Shown here: piece by piece, positions 1 to 8,027 of the stretch
How positions within the stretch are numbered: position 1 is the first letter of the stretch
How the letters are laid out: each line of letters starts with the position of its first letter
Source of the DNA: Haloarcula hispanica ATCC 33960
Lineage (GTDB): Archaea; Halobacteriota; Halobacteria; Halobacteriales; Haloarculaceae
Direction of reading: 5' to 3'
Assembly (NCBI RefSeq): GCF_000223905.1
Contig: NC_015943.1
Span: 62,001-126,000, forward strand
Length of the DNA stretch: 64,000 nucleotides
The notes under the pieces: model-generated
The model's database searches: none
Seen by the model: the letters and a program-made list of their open reading frames with translations, nothing else
What the model was told of the DNA's origin: nothing
Program-made: the position numbers and the translations under genes

Positions 1-279
1 GTCAAGAGAGATATCTTGCGACTGTAGACGTTCTTCGAGATAGGCGGCTTCAAGCGCAGTGTTCCCGGTGAAGTCGATGATGCGGTCCAACGTCGACGTG
101 AGGCGCGTTCGTGCGCGTTCCATCTCCGACCGACTGCTACAGGAGCGGTAGAACTCGAAGGCGACGAGCGACGGGATTGTCCACTCCTCACTACGATACT
201 GCTGTAGGTGGCTGACAACTTCAGGGTCAGGGTTCGCACCGCCGACTTTCACCAATATGTCGTTATCCAGTACGATCAT
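1..279 (-). CDS. vapC: VapC-family PIN-domain toxin, 3' end outside window
   Basis: Reads MIVLDNDILVKVGG at its start, the PIN-domain pattern of a hydrophobic strand followed by a catalytic Asp (D5/D7), and continues with a conserved helix carrying FEFYR (Glu as second acidic residue). About 93 codons are visible before the window ends, so the C-terminal acidic residues are not seen. The start ATG overlaps the stop of the upstream antitoxin gene by 4 nt (ATGA), the usual arrangement of vapBC operons. PIN toxins of this type are ribonucleases acting on tRNA or rRNA and are blocked by the partner VapB; the RNA target here is unknown. Confidence 0.85.
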   Translation of the reverse strand, partial: MIVLDNDILVKVGGANPDPEVVSHLQQYRSEEWTIPSLVAFEFYRSCSSRSEMERARTRLTSTLDRIIDFTGNTALEAAYLEERLQSQDISLD

Positions 280-500
280 TCGTCACTGCGACGGTCCAGC
301 GATTCGTTCAGTTCCTCGTGGGTCTCACGCATATCGTCTGCAAGACTTCCATCATCGAACTCACTGAGGAACCCAGCCATCTCCTCTACGTCTTTCTCGC
401 TTCGGCTAAGGCGGTCCAACAGGTCGTTGAAGCTTTCGTCGTCCCGCTTCAGGTCACGCAGTCGTTCTTTCACTTCGTCGGTGACTCGAATAGTACTCAT
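276..500 (-). CDS. vapB: VapB-family antitoxin
   Basis: 74-residue acidic protein beginning MSTIRVTDEVKERL, with the DESFNDLLDRL motif typical of haloarchaeal VapB-like antitoxins (N-terminal DNA-binding strand-helix, C-terminal toxin-binding tail). Longer upstream in-frame extensions are not antitoxin-like, so the start at the ATG before STIRV is chosen. It is translationally coupled to the PIN toxin by ATGA overlap. Just upstream on its strand is GTATACAC, part of a small palindromic stretch at 500-520, a plausible promoter or operator site for autorepression. Confidence 0.85.
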   Translation of the reverse strand: MSTIRVTDEVKERLRDLKRDDESFNDLLDRLSRSEKDVEEMAGFLSEFDDGSLADDMRETHEELNESLDRRSDE

Positions 501-917
501 GTGTATACGTTGTGTACAAACTGTTGGTATCTCTTTCGGTGACTGAGAGAAGTAGTCCGTTGTGTGGTGAGATGCCGGCGGCATCGTACCCAGATGTACC
601 ACCTCCGCGCTCTCGTCACCCCCTTCGAGGAAGTCGACCAACCACGCCACGCCAGAACCCGTTTGGTCGCTGCGACAGGTGCCGCCGATCCCACATGACT
701 GCATACCTCGCTTGACGAAGACCTGCTCGCACATCGTCGATGATCGCCCGGGTGGCCCACCTGCACATACCCAGTGCCCCCGGCTGAATGGAGGCTGTCC
801 GAGGCCGGTAAGCACCAGCAGCGCTTAATTAGAAATTGAGAGGGACTACATCTAACCGTTTCAGCGAACGGGCGCTTCGGTCGTACTCTGGCAGTCTGAC
901 GGCGCGTACTCGCCCGT
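501..917. other. Non-coding stretch between vapB and H1
   Basis: No convincing gene. Overlapping reading frames here have no archaeal codon pattern and no recognisable motif. The stretch carries the divergent promoter space between the vapBC operon (leftward) and the element-led zinc-protein operon (rightward). Confidence 0.6.
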
Positions 918-945
918 ATTTTGTGTCCCCCGAGAGGGTGAGGGG
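918..945 (+). promoter_or_regulatory. H element 1 (ATTTTGTGT + CCCC/GGGG stem)
   Basis: ATTTTGTGT box at 918-926, then CCCC / gagagggtga / GGGG. The ATG at 956 lies 10 nt after the stem. First of 36 such elements in the window. Confidence 0.8.
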
Positions 946-955
946 TTTCCCGAAC

Positions 956-1093
956 ATGAGCACCGAACAGCAGTCCGTCGACGAACAGTCTCCAAGCACC
1001 GAAGCCGACGACCGACCGGACATTCGTGCCCAACACCGGCAGGCACAGACGAGTGGCGAGGTTTTTGCGGGGCGTCCCCGAGGTGAGAGATGA
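956..1093 (+). CDS. Small acidic protein, function unknown
   Basis: 45 codons from the first ATG after H element 1 (MSTEQQSVDEQ...). The protein is disordered-looking, rich in Glu/Asp/Gln and Arg, with no known domain. Its stop overlaps the start of the next gene (ATGA), so the two are likely co-translated. An in-frame extension upstream would run through the H element and is not used. Only its position behind the element and the coupled downstream zinc-ribbon gene support it as real. Confidence 0.6.
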   Translation: MSTEQQSVDEQSPSTEADDRPDIRAQHRQAQTSGEVFAGRPRGER

Positions 1094-1458
1094 TGTGTTG
1101 TCCCGACTGCCGGCGGCCACGGTCAGCGTCGGCGTGTGTCGACAAACGCTACTACGTCGACGGGCAAGCCCATGACCCGATCCCGTGGGGCGAGGGCAGC
1201 CAGTATCTCGCGTACAAGCTACAGGTCCTCCAGAGCAACGAACCAGTCGTTACCGTCGACCTCGAACGGTGGCGCGACCAGTCGTGTCCTGCGTGTGATG
1301 TCGAGCACGGCGAGATACATCATCGGCTCTGTGACTACGAGGAGTGCCCCGCGTGTGGCGAGCTGTTGCTACTGTGTTCTTGTGTCGTCGAGATTGAAGT
1401 CGTTGCATCATCTGGCGTGAAGGGTCGTCTCAAGCAGTCCCTCGCTCGTCTCGTATAA
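1090..1458 (+). CDS. Zinc-ribbon protein with CPxC...CPxCGxxLLxCxC C-terminus
   Basis: 122 residues. The N-terminus has CCPDC. The C-terminal third has CPACDVEHGEIHHRLCDYEE, then CPACGELLLLCSC. This resembles a widespread small zinc-binding module of the form C-x2-C...H-x3-HxxxC-x4-CPxCG-xQL-x2-CxC, often encoded on plasmids and phages. Two ATG codons in a row (1090, 1093) could start it; the first gives the 4-nt overlap with the preceding gene. It probably binds zinc; its partner or nucleic acid target is unknown. Confidence 0.7.
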   Translation: MMCCPDCRRPRSASACVDKRYYVDGQAHDPIPWGEGSQYLAYKLQVLQSNEPVVTVDLERWRDQSCPACDVEHGEIHHRLCDYEECPACGELLLLCSCVVEIEVVASSGVKGRLKQSLARLV

Positions 1459-1512
1459 GTAGGACCATCGTGGAGGTCTGTGGTCGATAGCAAGACCAGA
1501 CCCAGTGGTCAG

Positions 1513-1549
1513 AATTTTGTGTGCGCCGACGAGGGTGCCGGCGTCGCAC
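1513..1549 (+). promoter_or_regulatory. H element 2 (CGCCG/CGGCG stem)
   Basis: AATTTTGTGT then a stem CGCCG / acgagggtgc / CGGCG. The loop keeps GAGGGTG. The next good start, ATG 1591, is about 40 nt downstream, so this is a long-leader type. Confidence 0.7.
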
Positions 1550-1590
1550 TGACTGCAGTGCGTGGAGCGCCGGCAGGTCACGGTCTACCA

Positions 1591-2079
1591 ATGCATATGC
1601 TCATCTACGCGCTCGTTGAGGCATCGACAGCAGACGCAGCACTCGCCGCTGGCAAAGGCGTTTTCGACACCCTAGTCGGCGTCGACAGGCACTCAAACGC
1701 AGTGTTCGACTACTACGTCACGTTCGACGAGAGTTCCACCGTCGCAGGCCAATCCCGGTGGGGCGAGCGTCCGACCGCGGCTCCGGTCGACTCCGAGGTC
1801 GGCCAAGAACTGCTTGGCGATGGCTGGGAGACAACGAAGTCAGCGTTCGAACGTAATCTCCAGACGGTCAAAGACGCCCTCAACGAGCTTTCAGACGAGG
1901 AGATTATGCGCGACAAAGACCTCGCTCGATGTGCGTTCCAGAGAGTCGGAGCCGCCAAGGGTCCAGAGATTGCACTGTATGAGGAACACGGATGTGGGAT
2001 TCGCGATCGGACGCAGCTTGACCGGCTTCTGGACGAGAGTGATAACCTCTGGATCGTCCCCGCCGACGTCCACTTCTGA
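1591..2079 (+). CDS. Conserved-looking hypothetical protein behind H element 2
   Basis: 162 residues starting MHMLIYALVEASTADAAL; the in-frame upstream extension crosses the H element and is rejected. The N-terminal half has a strand-helix-strand pattern and a WGERPT segment; the C-terminal half is helical and acidic and ends WIVPADVHF. No family could be named from sequence alone. The start ATG is reinforced by position about 40 nt after the element. It lies alone between two H elements, consistent with a monocistronic unit. Confidence 0.7.
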   Translation: MHMLIYALVEASTADAALAAGKGVFDTLVGVDRHSNAVFDYYVTFDESSTVAGQSRWGERPTAAPVDSEVGQELLGDGWETTKSAFERNLQTVKDALNELSDEEIMRDKDLARCAFQRVGAAKGPEIALYEEHGCGIRDRTQLDRLLDESDNLWIVPADVHF

Positions 2080-2114
2080 GGGAGAGCTGCGGCAGTCAGT
2101 TTTCGTCGAACCCG

Positions 2115-2143
2115 ATTTTGTGTGTTCCTGGCGGGCGAGGAAC
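2115..2143 (+). promoter_or_regulatory. H element 3 (GTTCCT/AGGAAC stem)
   Basis: ATTTTGTGT then GTTCCT / ggcgggcg / AGGAAC, a 6-bp perfect stem with the common loop. ATG at 2148 follows 4 nt later. Confidence 0.85.
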
Positions 2144-2147
2144 ACGA

Positions 2148-2375
2148 ATGTCGGAGACTCCTGATTCATGCCCGAGAGAGGAGTGTGACGCAGATATCGT
2201 CAAGACTGAGAGTAGCGTCAGGTTCCACGGCAGACGCTATCGTACGGTTCTGGATAATCAGGATCTGCACCGGTTTCATTGCTTCCGTAGTCCGGATCGG
2301 CTGGTCCCTTTTCGAGGGTCCCACCATAGTGACCCATATAAACCAGACTACTCCAGAGTCCTTCGTTGTACTTGA
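2148..2375 (+). pseudogene. Truncated zinc-finger gene behind H element 3
   Basis: The frame opens directly behind H element 3 and starts MSETPDSCPREECDADIVK, a CPxxxC zinc-ribbon start like other small haloarchaeal zinc proteins. After about 25-30 codons the sequence lies antisense inside the 3' end of the well-formed lipoprotein gene on the other strand (stop at 2218), and the remaining codons show no protein character. The simplest reading is a gene whose 3' part was lost when the lipoprotein segment was joined to it. A genuine short protein of 75 residues cannot be excluded. Confidence 0.5.
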
Positions 2376-2943
2376 AAGCCCAGTTATACCTGATGTAATT
2401 GTGGCCGTACACCGTCCCGTCCGAAGTAACACCCGTAAGGCAAACCGTATCCGGGAGCCATGTGTGGTCCTTGTCCGGATACTCATCTGTGTTCCAGCTG
2501 TCCGCGACGACGATATACGAGATAGCAACATCCCGACGGATGGCCACCTTTTCGGAGTGGTTCATTGACGCGTTCAGCTGGTAGGTGAGATGATACGTCT
2601 CGTTTTTGGGATATGCCTGTGAGTCCAGTATCATAACTTCCGTACCAGTGTCCCGGAGCAGGAAGCGATACGTCTCATTGAAGGCTGCGTATTTTTGTCG
2701 TCGTTCAGCGAGAAGATCAGACTCTGTCTCCATGGGAGTGTGTTCAGGAGTTTGTGTCTCGGTTTCTGTGGGTGTTGGCGTTGGTGTTTCTGTGACAACT
2801 GGTTCTGGTGTTGGTATTTCTGTTACAGTTGGTTCGGGCGTCGGGGTTGATTCCGGGCTGGATCCGGCGAGCGTTGAACAGCCAGCAGTCATGAGTAACA
2901 GACTGATGGTGAAGAGCACAAACGTTTCCGATATTATTTTCAT
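2218..2943 (-). CDS. Putative secreted lipoprotein with Thr/Pro/Glu linker
   Basis: 241 residues. N-terminal hydrophobic signal (residues 3-20) ends in a lipobox, LLMTAGCS. Next comes a low-complexity linker of TPTPEP/TETPTP units (about residues 33-70) that would hold the domain off the membrane. The rest is a globular extracellular domain with several N-x-T/S sites (possible N-glycosylation). No family is recognised. An AT-rich promoter region lies upstream at 2944-2990. GC content is lower than in neighbouring genes. Confidence 0.8.
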   Translation of the reverse strand: MKIISETFVLFTISLLLMTAGCSTLAGSSPESTPTPEPTVTEIPTPEPVVTETPTPTPTETETQTPEHTPMETESDLLAERRQKYAAFNETYRFLLRDTGTEVMILDSQAYPKNETYHLTYQLNASMNHSEKVAIRRDVAISYIVVADSWNTDEYPDKDHTWLPDTVCLTGVTSDGTVYGHNYIRYNWAFKYNEGLWSSLVYMGHYGGTLEKGPADPDYGSNETGADPDYPEPYDSVCRGT

Positions 2944-3390
2944 TTATTCTTACCAGATATATAAATTGGAACTAAGTTATTAAGTTTGCTATCTTAGCCA
3001 AAAGATCTGGTGGGGAACTAGGACAATTAAGTGCTTCAGAAGGGTTACCTGTGTCTCGCAGACAGTTATTGTGAGGGGTTGCCTCAAAGGGTGAGTTCTG
3101 TAGGTACAATTCACACAATGTGATATTTCTAAACTAGGATTTCAGCGAAGCCGAGTAAATCAAGAGGGAACAGCAGTACTCACATGGGCTTAGAGACTGT
3201 CGACGTCGAGGCAGACCCACGCGCTCGTGACCCGCGTACCGAGCCTGTCGTCACCTGCGCGGAGGGCCACCAGCGAGTTATGTAATCGCTGGTCTGCGTT
3301 TCCGAGGAGTGACGACGCGCACGTCGGGGTCGCGCGCGGTTGGAGACGAGAGGGACACGACTGCACTCGCGCTGGCAGTCGGTCCCTCTC

Positions 3391-3500
3391 AGCGTGGGGC
3401 AGACGGCCGGGCGAAACAGACGGATGCCCGATGGATAGCAGCGTGGGGGAGACGGCCGGGCGAAACAGAGGTATGACTGGTGGATAGCAGCGTGGGGCTG
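3391..3500. repeat. Tandem 49-bp direct repeat
   Basis: Two near-identical 49-bp units start at 3391 and 3440 (both begin AGCGTGGGG and contain GACGGCCGGGCGAAACAGA), with a third diverged unit starting at 3489. A looser relative (CGTGGGACTGACGGCCGGGC) follows near 3540. Unit length is not a multiple of 3, which argues against a protein repeat. Confidence 0.8.
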
Positions 3501-3921
3501 GCAGGCGGGCTGAGAGCGCGAGAGACGAGTGTGTGTCGGCGTGGGACTGACGGCCGGGCAGATATACAGGTGGTTGGCTGGGGTGTCGTCTGACCGCCGG
3601 GCAGCCGCCGCTGGGCGGCACGCTCGCTCTTGCCGAAGCCGGTACGTGGGCTGTGGGCCGGCGGAGGGGGTACGAGTGGCGTGTGTCTCGTGTATAGCGA
3701 GCGGGAGGTTCTGGAACTGCTTGGCCTGGAGTCGAGTCGTGTGGCACTCGTGACGGTGTCGAGGGAGGCGACGGTTCGGCTGGCGGGACTCGTGGGACTA
3801 CTGTGGGCGGGACTACTGACACTGACTTCGGCGGCACGACTGACTCCGGGGGAACTACTGGCTTCGACGGGACTACTCCGAACGGTATCGCGACGACGGA
3901 CTCCGTGTCGGACCAGCACAC

Positions 3922-4033
3922 CTTGAAAGCCCCACGCCGCTGGCGGTCGCTCAGCGACATATCCGCGCAAACCGCACGCGGATAGGGGCCGCTGACGCGA
4001 CTCAAACGAGCGCCAGCGGCGTGCCCCTTTCAG
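3922..4033. repeat. Nested inverted repeat with long stem
   Basis: Outer arms at 3922-3945 and 4011-4033: 13 bp pair perfectly (CGCCAGCGGCGTG against its complement) and a further CTTTCA block pairs beyond a 3-nt mismatch. Inside, TATCCGCG (3960-3967) pairs with CGCGGATA (3977-3984). The whole would fold as a long imperfect hairpin in DNA or RNA. Function unknown. Confidence 0.7.
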
Positions 4034-4421
4034 TCCCACCCGACTGCTACGGCACAGCGCAATCGAACGCACGCGTCGGAGTCGCGCGCGATCCGGCTGA
4101 GGAACCCTCGCGGCCGGCGCTCCCTCGCCGGAACGAGGACGGGCACTGCGTGCCCTGTGTTCCGGGCTGCTCACTTCGTTGCGCTGCCGGGCTTTCACCC
4201 ATCCGGCACTCGCTTGGCCGCGCGGGATGCTGGCTCACCGCAACCGCACACGATGGGACCGCCCGCCGGGGTGTCAACCACCTACGGTCTTTATATACTA
4301 TTCTCCCTCGAAACGCGAAACACAAGACGACGCTTAGAAACCACTCAGTCACCCGAATATTGCACTTGAAACAATCCAAATGGTCCGTTAACTTTAAGTA
4401 GCCGGCACCCATGCCATTAAG

Positions 4422-4511
4422 TACGGAAAGACACGACGCACGCGGCGCTGGCAGGGCAGTTTCACGCCGCAGAAATCGGGTGCTAGTACACCCGACAAGT
4501 GTCTTTCCGTA
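4422..4511. repeat. Inverted repeat immediately upstream of the RPA-like gene
   Basis: Perfect 13-bp arms TACGGAAAGACAC (4422-4434) and GTGTCTTTCCGTA (4499-4511). An inner hairpin CGGGTG/CACCCG around ctagta sits near 4478-4493. The structure ends 15 nt before the ATG at 4527, so it could be a structured leader, an operator, or the scar of a small mobile element. Confidence 0.75.
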
Positions 4512-4526
4512 GGTCCGAGAAAGACG

Positions 4527-5678
4527 ATGTACGCTAACAATTCCAGCGGTAAGAAAGCATCGGCAAGCAACCAGACGGTTTCCCTTTCGGCCCACGTCGA
4601 GGGTGGCCCCGAACAGCTTCTAGAGGCGGTCGCAGAGACCGAAAACGGCGACGAACTCGATTTCAGGATGAATCGGGGTAGCGATAGCCGTGGCAACTAC
4701 TACGCCCGTCAGGAGGAGGCATACGACTACGACTGGACGCGCTCGACCGAGGTTGGTCCGGACCGGCGCTTTGGCGAAACGCTGGAACAGCAGGAAGAAC
4801 GCCACGGACGCGAAGCCGAGCAAGCCCGACACTCCGAGGTCGCACGCGCCCACGTCGACGGTGCCGACCGCGAAGCCTCGGCTCGCCAGCTCACCGACGC
4901 CGAAACCGAACGCGCTGACGGGTTCCGCTCACCGGCTGACCCCCGGCAGTGGATGGACCGCGACACGCTGGCGCGAGTCAACCAGCAGGCCGCGACGCTG
5001 GCAGACAAAACCAGTCTGTCACGAGCGGCAGCAGGCCGCCGACTCGCGGCCCTTGTGTCCGGGCAGATGGGCGACTGTAACAGCCTGTATGAGGCTTCCT
5101 TTACCGTGTTCAGGGACGCCCGTGACGAACTGGCAACTCCCACGCCTATCGACGAGGTGAGCCCCTACGGCTACGAGTGTACGGTCGAGGGCGAAGTGAC
5201 CCACATCATTGAGGAGCCAGACGCCCGCAATCAGTATCAGGTCCTCTACATCGAGGACGACGAGGGAACGAGCGCGAAGGTCACGGTCTGGGGCAAGTCC
5301 ATGCACGGCGGCGAGATGGTTCGCACGCTCCACGAGGGCGACAGAGTTCGGATTTCCGGGGGCAAGCCCGACGACTACAACGGTATCAAGACGGTGGCCG
5401 TCACGAGCGACACGCTCATGTGCATCATCGAGCGCGGCGACGGTCCCGCGCCCACCGGACACGGGGGCGGCTCGTTCGGTTCGTCCGGCGATAGTCGAAC
5501 GGCGGCGTCGTGGGAAGCAGAATCAGACACCCATCAGTGGGCCAACGAGCGGGATTCTGACCGCGCGGTCGCCGTGACGCTCGGCAAGGCCCGCTGTCCT
5601 GAACCCGGATGTTCGGACCTGTTCGACACTGAGCATGGGGCCGCCACCCATCGCGGTATCGTCCACTCCGCAGACTGA
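4527..5678 (+). CDS. RPA-like single-stranded DNA-binding protein (OB fold + C2H2 zinc finger)
   Basis: 383 residues. An Arg/Glu-rich N-terminal region is followed by a helical segment around residues 140-190 and an OB-fold nucleic-acid-binding domain at about residues 210-290 (YECTVEGEVTHIIEE ... YIEDDEGTSAKVTVWGK ... EGDRVRISG). A glycine-rich linker leads to a C-terminal CPEPGCxxxFxxxxxxxxH-x5-H zinc finger (about residues 357-380). The order OB fold then zinc finger is typical of haloarchaeal RPA relatives. It likely protects ssDNA during plasmid replication or conjugation. It follows a 13-bp inverted repeat and not an H element. Confidence 0.75.
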   Translation: MYANNSSGKKASASNQTVSLSAHVEGGPEQLLEAVAETENGDELDFRMNRGSDSRGNYYARQEEAYDYDWTRSTEVGPDRRFGETLEQQEERHGREAEQARHSEVARAHVDGADREASARQLTDAETERADGFRSPADPRQWMDRDTLARVNQQAATLADKTSLSRAAAGRRLAALVSGQMGDCNSLYEASFTVFRDARDELATPTPIDEVSPYGYECTVEGEVTHIIEEPDARNQYQVLYIEDDEGTSAKVTVWGKSMHGGEMVRTLHEGDRVRISGGKPDDYNGIKTVAVTSDTLMCIIERGDGPAPTGHGGGSFGSSGDSRTAASWEAESDTHQWANERDSDRAVAVTLGKARCPEPGCSDLFDTEHGAATHRGIVHSAD

Positions 5679-6270
5679 CGCCCGACACCGGGGGCGTCCC
5701 CCACCGAGCGGGGGGCTTCCTCGGGCGGTGCGACGGTGCTCGCGCACGCGGCCTCGCCGCCGCCTCCGGCACAGCGGGCGGCGGCGAGACAACCGCGCGC
5801 ACGGACTGGCACGCCACCGCACCAGCGCGTCAACGTGGGTCAGTCTGGTGGCGGCTGTGAGAGAGCTGGTGTCCTAGTGTGTGCGTGAGCGTGGGCCAGC
5901 CGGCCCGGGAGGAACTAAGGGTGGGTGGCTGGTGGGTCGCGACAGCGCGCGACGCCACCGACAGACTCCCGCTGGTCGTCTGTCAAGCCCTCGCTCGCTC
6001 CCGCTCACGAGGACGACGGGGCGCTGCGCTCGGCGCTATCGCGCGCCTCGCGGCGGTCCATCGTGCCTGCGGTAGCGGGCGCGATCCCGGCCTGCAGCTG
6101 GAAGCAGAGACTGGAATCGTTTTTACTCATAGTTGGTCGACCGTTGATCAAGAGAGTCCCAGTGGACCAGCTACTGGATGCACTACCTCAAAGAGAAGCT
6201 TATCGCGATACCGTGATAGTGACCAGAACACTCTTTACTGTTTCTCTGTAAACTGTAATTAACGTACACT
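5679..6270. other. GC-rich non-coding stretch, contains repeat shared with 13.5 kb
   Basis: No convincing gene. Its central part (5894-6093) recurs diverged at 13508-13713. The last 170 nt are AT-richer and hold the promoter of the HTH gene at 6271, including the palindrome TATCGCGATA near 6199-6212. Confidence 0.55.
5894..6093 (+). repeat. Direct repeat R200, copy 1
   Basis: About 200 bp aligned by eye with 13508-13713. Shared blocks include AGCGCGCGACGCCAC, GACGACGGGGCGCTGCGCTC, CGCGCGCCTC and GCGGGCGCGATCCC. There is no shared open frame with protein character, so this is a non-coding repeat of unknown role. Confidence 0.7.
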
Positions 6271-6870
6271 ATGTCACGCACCTCAGACCAAACCGACGGC
6301 GACATTGTCCGCGACTTCCTCTCAGTCGCGGATCTCCTCGAAGAGCCTCAACTGGCACAGCTGTACGCATACCTCGCTCGCAAAGACGAGGCGACTGTCC
6401 AAGACGTAATGCACGAACTCAGCCTCGCACAGGGAACTGCCTACAGCTACGTTAACCGGCTCGTTGACGCCGACGTCGTTGAGCTCACTCACGACGAGCA
6501 GCCCCGTCGATATGCAGCCCGCGAGATCAATCTGACTGTGACGACAGTCGCGGGCGACCGCGAGTACACGATCACGCCAGCGCTCATTGACGCGGTCGGT
6601 CGCCGTGAGTCCAACGATGACATCGACACCTACATCGACCGCCACAGCGTCGCCGGCCTCGCAACGGCGCTCACCTACGCGGTCGCCCGCGAACGTGGGG
6701 AAACAACCCACCGGCTGATGGCTGAGGATCTCGATATCTCGCCGCTGGCTGCGGAGATGATCCTGCAGGCGCTCCGGTCCGTCGTCCACGAGCACTACGA
6801 CATCGAGGCGTCGGGCGCGTCGCTTGACCAGTTGGACAGCGACGACAGCGACGCGGCTGATGACATGTGA
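6271..6870 (+). CDS. Winged-helix transcriptional regulator paired with a PIN protein
   Basis: 199 residues. Residues 25-80 form a MarR/TrmB-like winged helix (LYAYLARKDEATVQDVMHEL ... GTAYSYVNRLVDADVVEL), followed by a beta segment and a C-terminal helical domain with an acidic tail. The gene overlaps the next PIN-domain gene by 4 nt (GTGA), as in a TA operon where the HTH protein serves as antitoxin and autorepressor. The promoter region upstream has an AT-rich TAATTA and a small palindrome. No H element precedes it. Confidence 0.75.
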   Translation: MSRTSDQTDGDIVRDFLSVADLLEEPQLAQLYAYLARKDEATVQDVMHELSLAQGTAYSYVNRLVDADVVELTHDEQPRRYAAREINLTVTTVAGDREYTITPALIDAVGRRESNDDIDTYIDRHSVAGLATALTYAVARERGETTHRLMAEDLDISPLAAEMILQALRSVVHEHYDIEASGASLDQLDSDDSDAADDM

Positions 6871-7376
6871 GCAGCCTCCATATCGTCGACACCGGCCTGT
6901 TCGTCGCGATGGGGCAGCTGTCGAACAGGCGGTACAAGGCCGTCCGTCGATTTGCCCGCCAGAACGACATCACCTTCGTCCTTCCAGAGCGAGTGTACGA
7001 GGAGCTGACAGTCGACGACTCCGACGTTGAAGCGCCACCTGTCGATGCTGCGATCAACGAGGAGTGGGCTGACGTCGCAGCGCCACTTGATTTTTCCAAA
7101 CCCATCGTCTCGAGGGCGATGGATGGCGTCCAGAGATACATTGCGAGCGCCGATGACCGACCCGCAGACGAGGTCGAGCGAGCCGACGCCGCGCTTGCGG
7201 CCCTAGCTGCTCAGCATCTCAGCGCAGGGACGGTACGCGAAGTGTACATCTATACGACCGATATTGCCGCCGGCGAAGGGGCTGAAACTGTGCTCACCAG
7301 TGAGGGATACGGTGACTCGGTGACGTTCGTGAACGGCTTCCGGTTCCTCGAAGATTTACTCCCGGGCGATAGCTAG
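6867..7376 (+). CDS. PIN-like domain protein, probable toxin of an HTH/PIN pair
   Basis: 169 residues from a GTG start overlapping the upstream stop by 4 nt. Acidic residues appear in PIN order: LHIVDTGLFVAMG (Asp near residue 8), PERVYEEL (Glu near 43), ADAALAALA (Asp near 105) and YTTDIAAGEG (Asp near 132). It is longer than a minimal VapC (about 130 residues). The context suggests an RNase toxin neutralised by the HTH partner; the RNA target is unknown. Confidence 0.75.
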   Translation: MSSLHIVDTGLFVAMGQLSNRRYKAVRRFARQNDITFVLPERVYEELTVDDSDVEAPPVDAAINEEWADVAAPLDFSKPIVSRAMDGVQRYIASADDRPADEVERADAALAALAAQHLSAGTVREVYIYTTDIAAGEGAETVLTSEGYGDSVTFVNGFRFLEDLLPGDS

Positions 7377-7500
7377 TCGATTCTCAACACTCTGTCGAGA
7401 TCTCCCTACTTTATCTTCGACATTTTGTATTCCAATTGCGGTACGATTGTTTCCACGGAAGCGATTCAGGATCTATTCGCCTAGCTCATCCGTTTTTGTC

Positions 7501-7541
7501 TTAACCAACAAAGTCGGCGCAGTCTGGGGAAATGTTGGTTA
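7501..7541. promoter_or_regulatory. TTAACCAACA ... TGTTGGTTA palindrome, copy 1
   Basis: Arms at 7501-7510 and 7533-7541, about 40 nt upstream of H element 4. The same inverted repeat occurs at 25586, 31151 and 59882, in each case shortly upstream of an H element. Confidence 0.7.
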
Positions 7542-7581
7542 GTCGGTGTCTGGGCCCAGTGGCCCGGGTAGACACACCTCG

Positions 7582-7611
7582 GTTTTGTGTGGCCGCAAGC
7601 GGGTGGCGGCC
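7582..7611 (+). promoter_or_regulatory. H element 4 (GGCCGC/GCGGCC stem)
   Basis: GTTTTGTGT then GGCCGC / aagcgggtg / GCGGCC. A second GC-rich hairpin and GGGAGGTAAT follow, as at H element 5. The gene behind it has decayed. Confidence 0.8.
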
Positions 7612-7641
7612 AGACAGGGCCGCTGGGAGGTAATATCTCCG

Positions 7642-7788
7642 GTGAATGATATTCACTGTCTATGGCGTGAGGACGGATTCATTACCGAATCCGCTGAGAT
7701 TCGGATGCAGTCGAGGTCGTTGTCAACCCAAGACCAATTGCGTTCATCTATAGTCTCAATACCTGAGTCTTTAGAATCCCGTAAATAA
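7642..7788 (+). pseudogene. Decayed copy of the zinc-ribbon gene at 12861
   Basis: Aligns with the start of the 50-residue zinc protein at 12861 in both DNA and protein: VNDIHCLWREDGF here, MGDVQCPRCEEVF there. The second Cys of the CPRC motif is lost, and the downstream Cys pair is not recognisable. It still sits behind an intact H element, with the same GGGAGGTAAT spacing block. The frame begins with GTG instead of ATG. Most likely non-functional. Confidence 0.6.
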
Positions 7789-7799
7789 TACAGACTCTC

Positions 7800-8027
7800 A
7801 TGAGTGATTGTATCTGGGCTGTGTGTAAGCCCGAGCAGCGGGCTATCTTGTTTTTTTGTATTACGTATGGTGCGTCGGTTATCGGAATCCAACTCACAAA
7901 CTGGGCATGGAGTGCTGAAAAAGAGACCAACGGATTTCCGTGGATAGATGAGTGGTGGATACTCGTACTAGTCACAGTGATACTCTATGTATTTGGAGGG
8001 TTCAACTCGAAACTTCTATTCGTTTGA
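7800..8027 (+). CDS. Small membrane protein, unknown
   Basis: 75 residues with two predicted membrane helices (about residues 13-30 and 52-70) separated by a charged loop. No family recognised. It starts ATG at 7800, with no H element of its own. AT content is higher than in the surrounding genes, typical of recently acquired small haloarchaeal membrane proteins. Confidence 0.5.
   Translation: MSDCIWAVCKPEQRAILFFCITYGASVIGIQLTNWAWSAEKETNGFPWIDEWWILVLVTVILYVFGGFNSKLLFV

Larger units (their letters stand above)
2944..4421. other. GC-rich structured region without a convincing gene
   Basis: From about 3190 to 4290 the DNA is very GC-rich. Long open frames exist on both strands, but their translations are dominated by Ser/Arg/Pro and lack acidic haloarchaeal character, as expected for chance frames in GC-rich DNA. 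The region contains 49-bp tandem repeats (3391-3500), a run of short GGNACTACT-like repeats at about 3795-3885 that reads Gly-Thr-Thr in one frame, and a large inverted repeat (3922-4033). No RNA family could be identified. Confidence 0.5.

Noticed and set aside
3922-4033. CRISPR-like reading of the CTTTCAGTCCCACCC stretch next to the long inverted repeat
   Set aside because: Resembles part of haloarchaeal CRISPR repeats superficially, but it occurs once and is part of a hairpin arm.
3190-4198. Open frames of about 270 codons on the minus strand
   Set aside because: GC-rich chance frames; Pro/Ser/Arg-rich translations, overlapping repeats whose unit is not a multiple of three.
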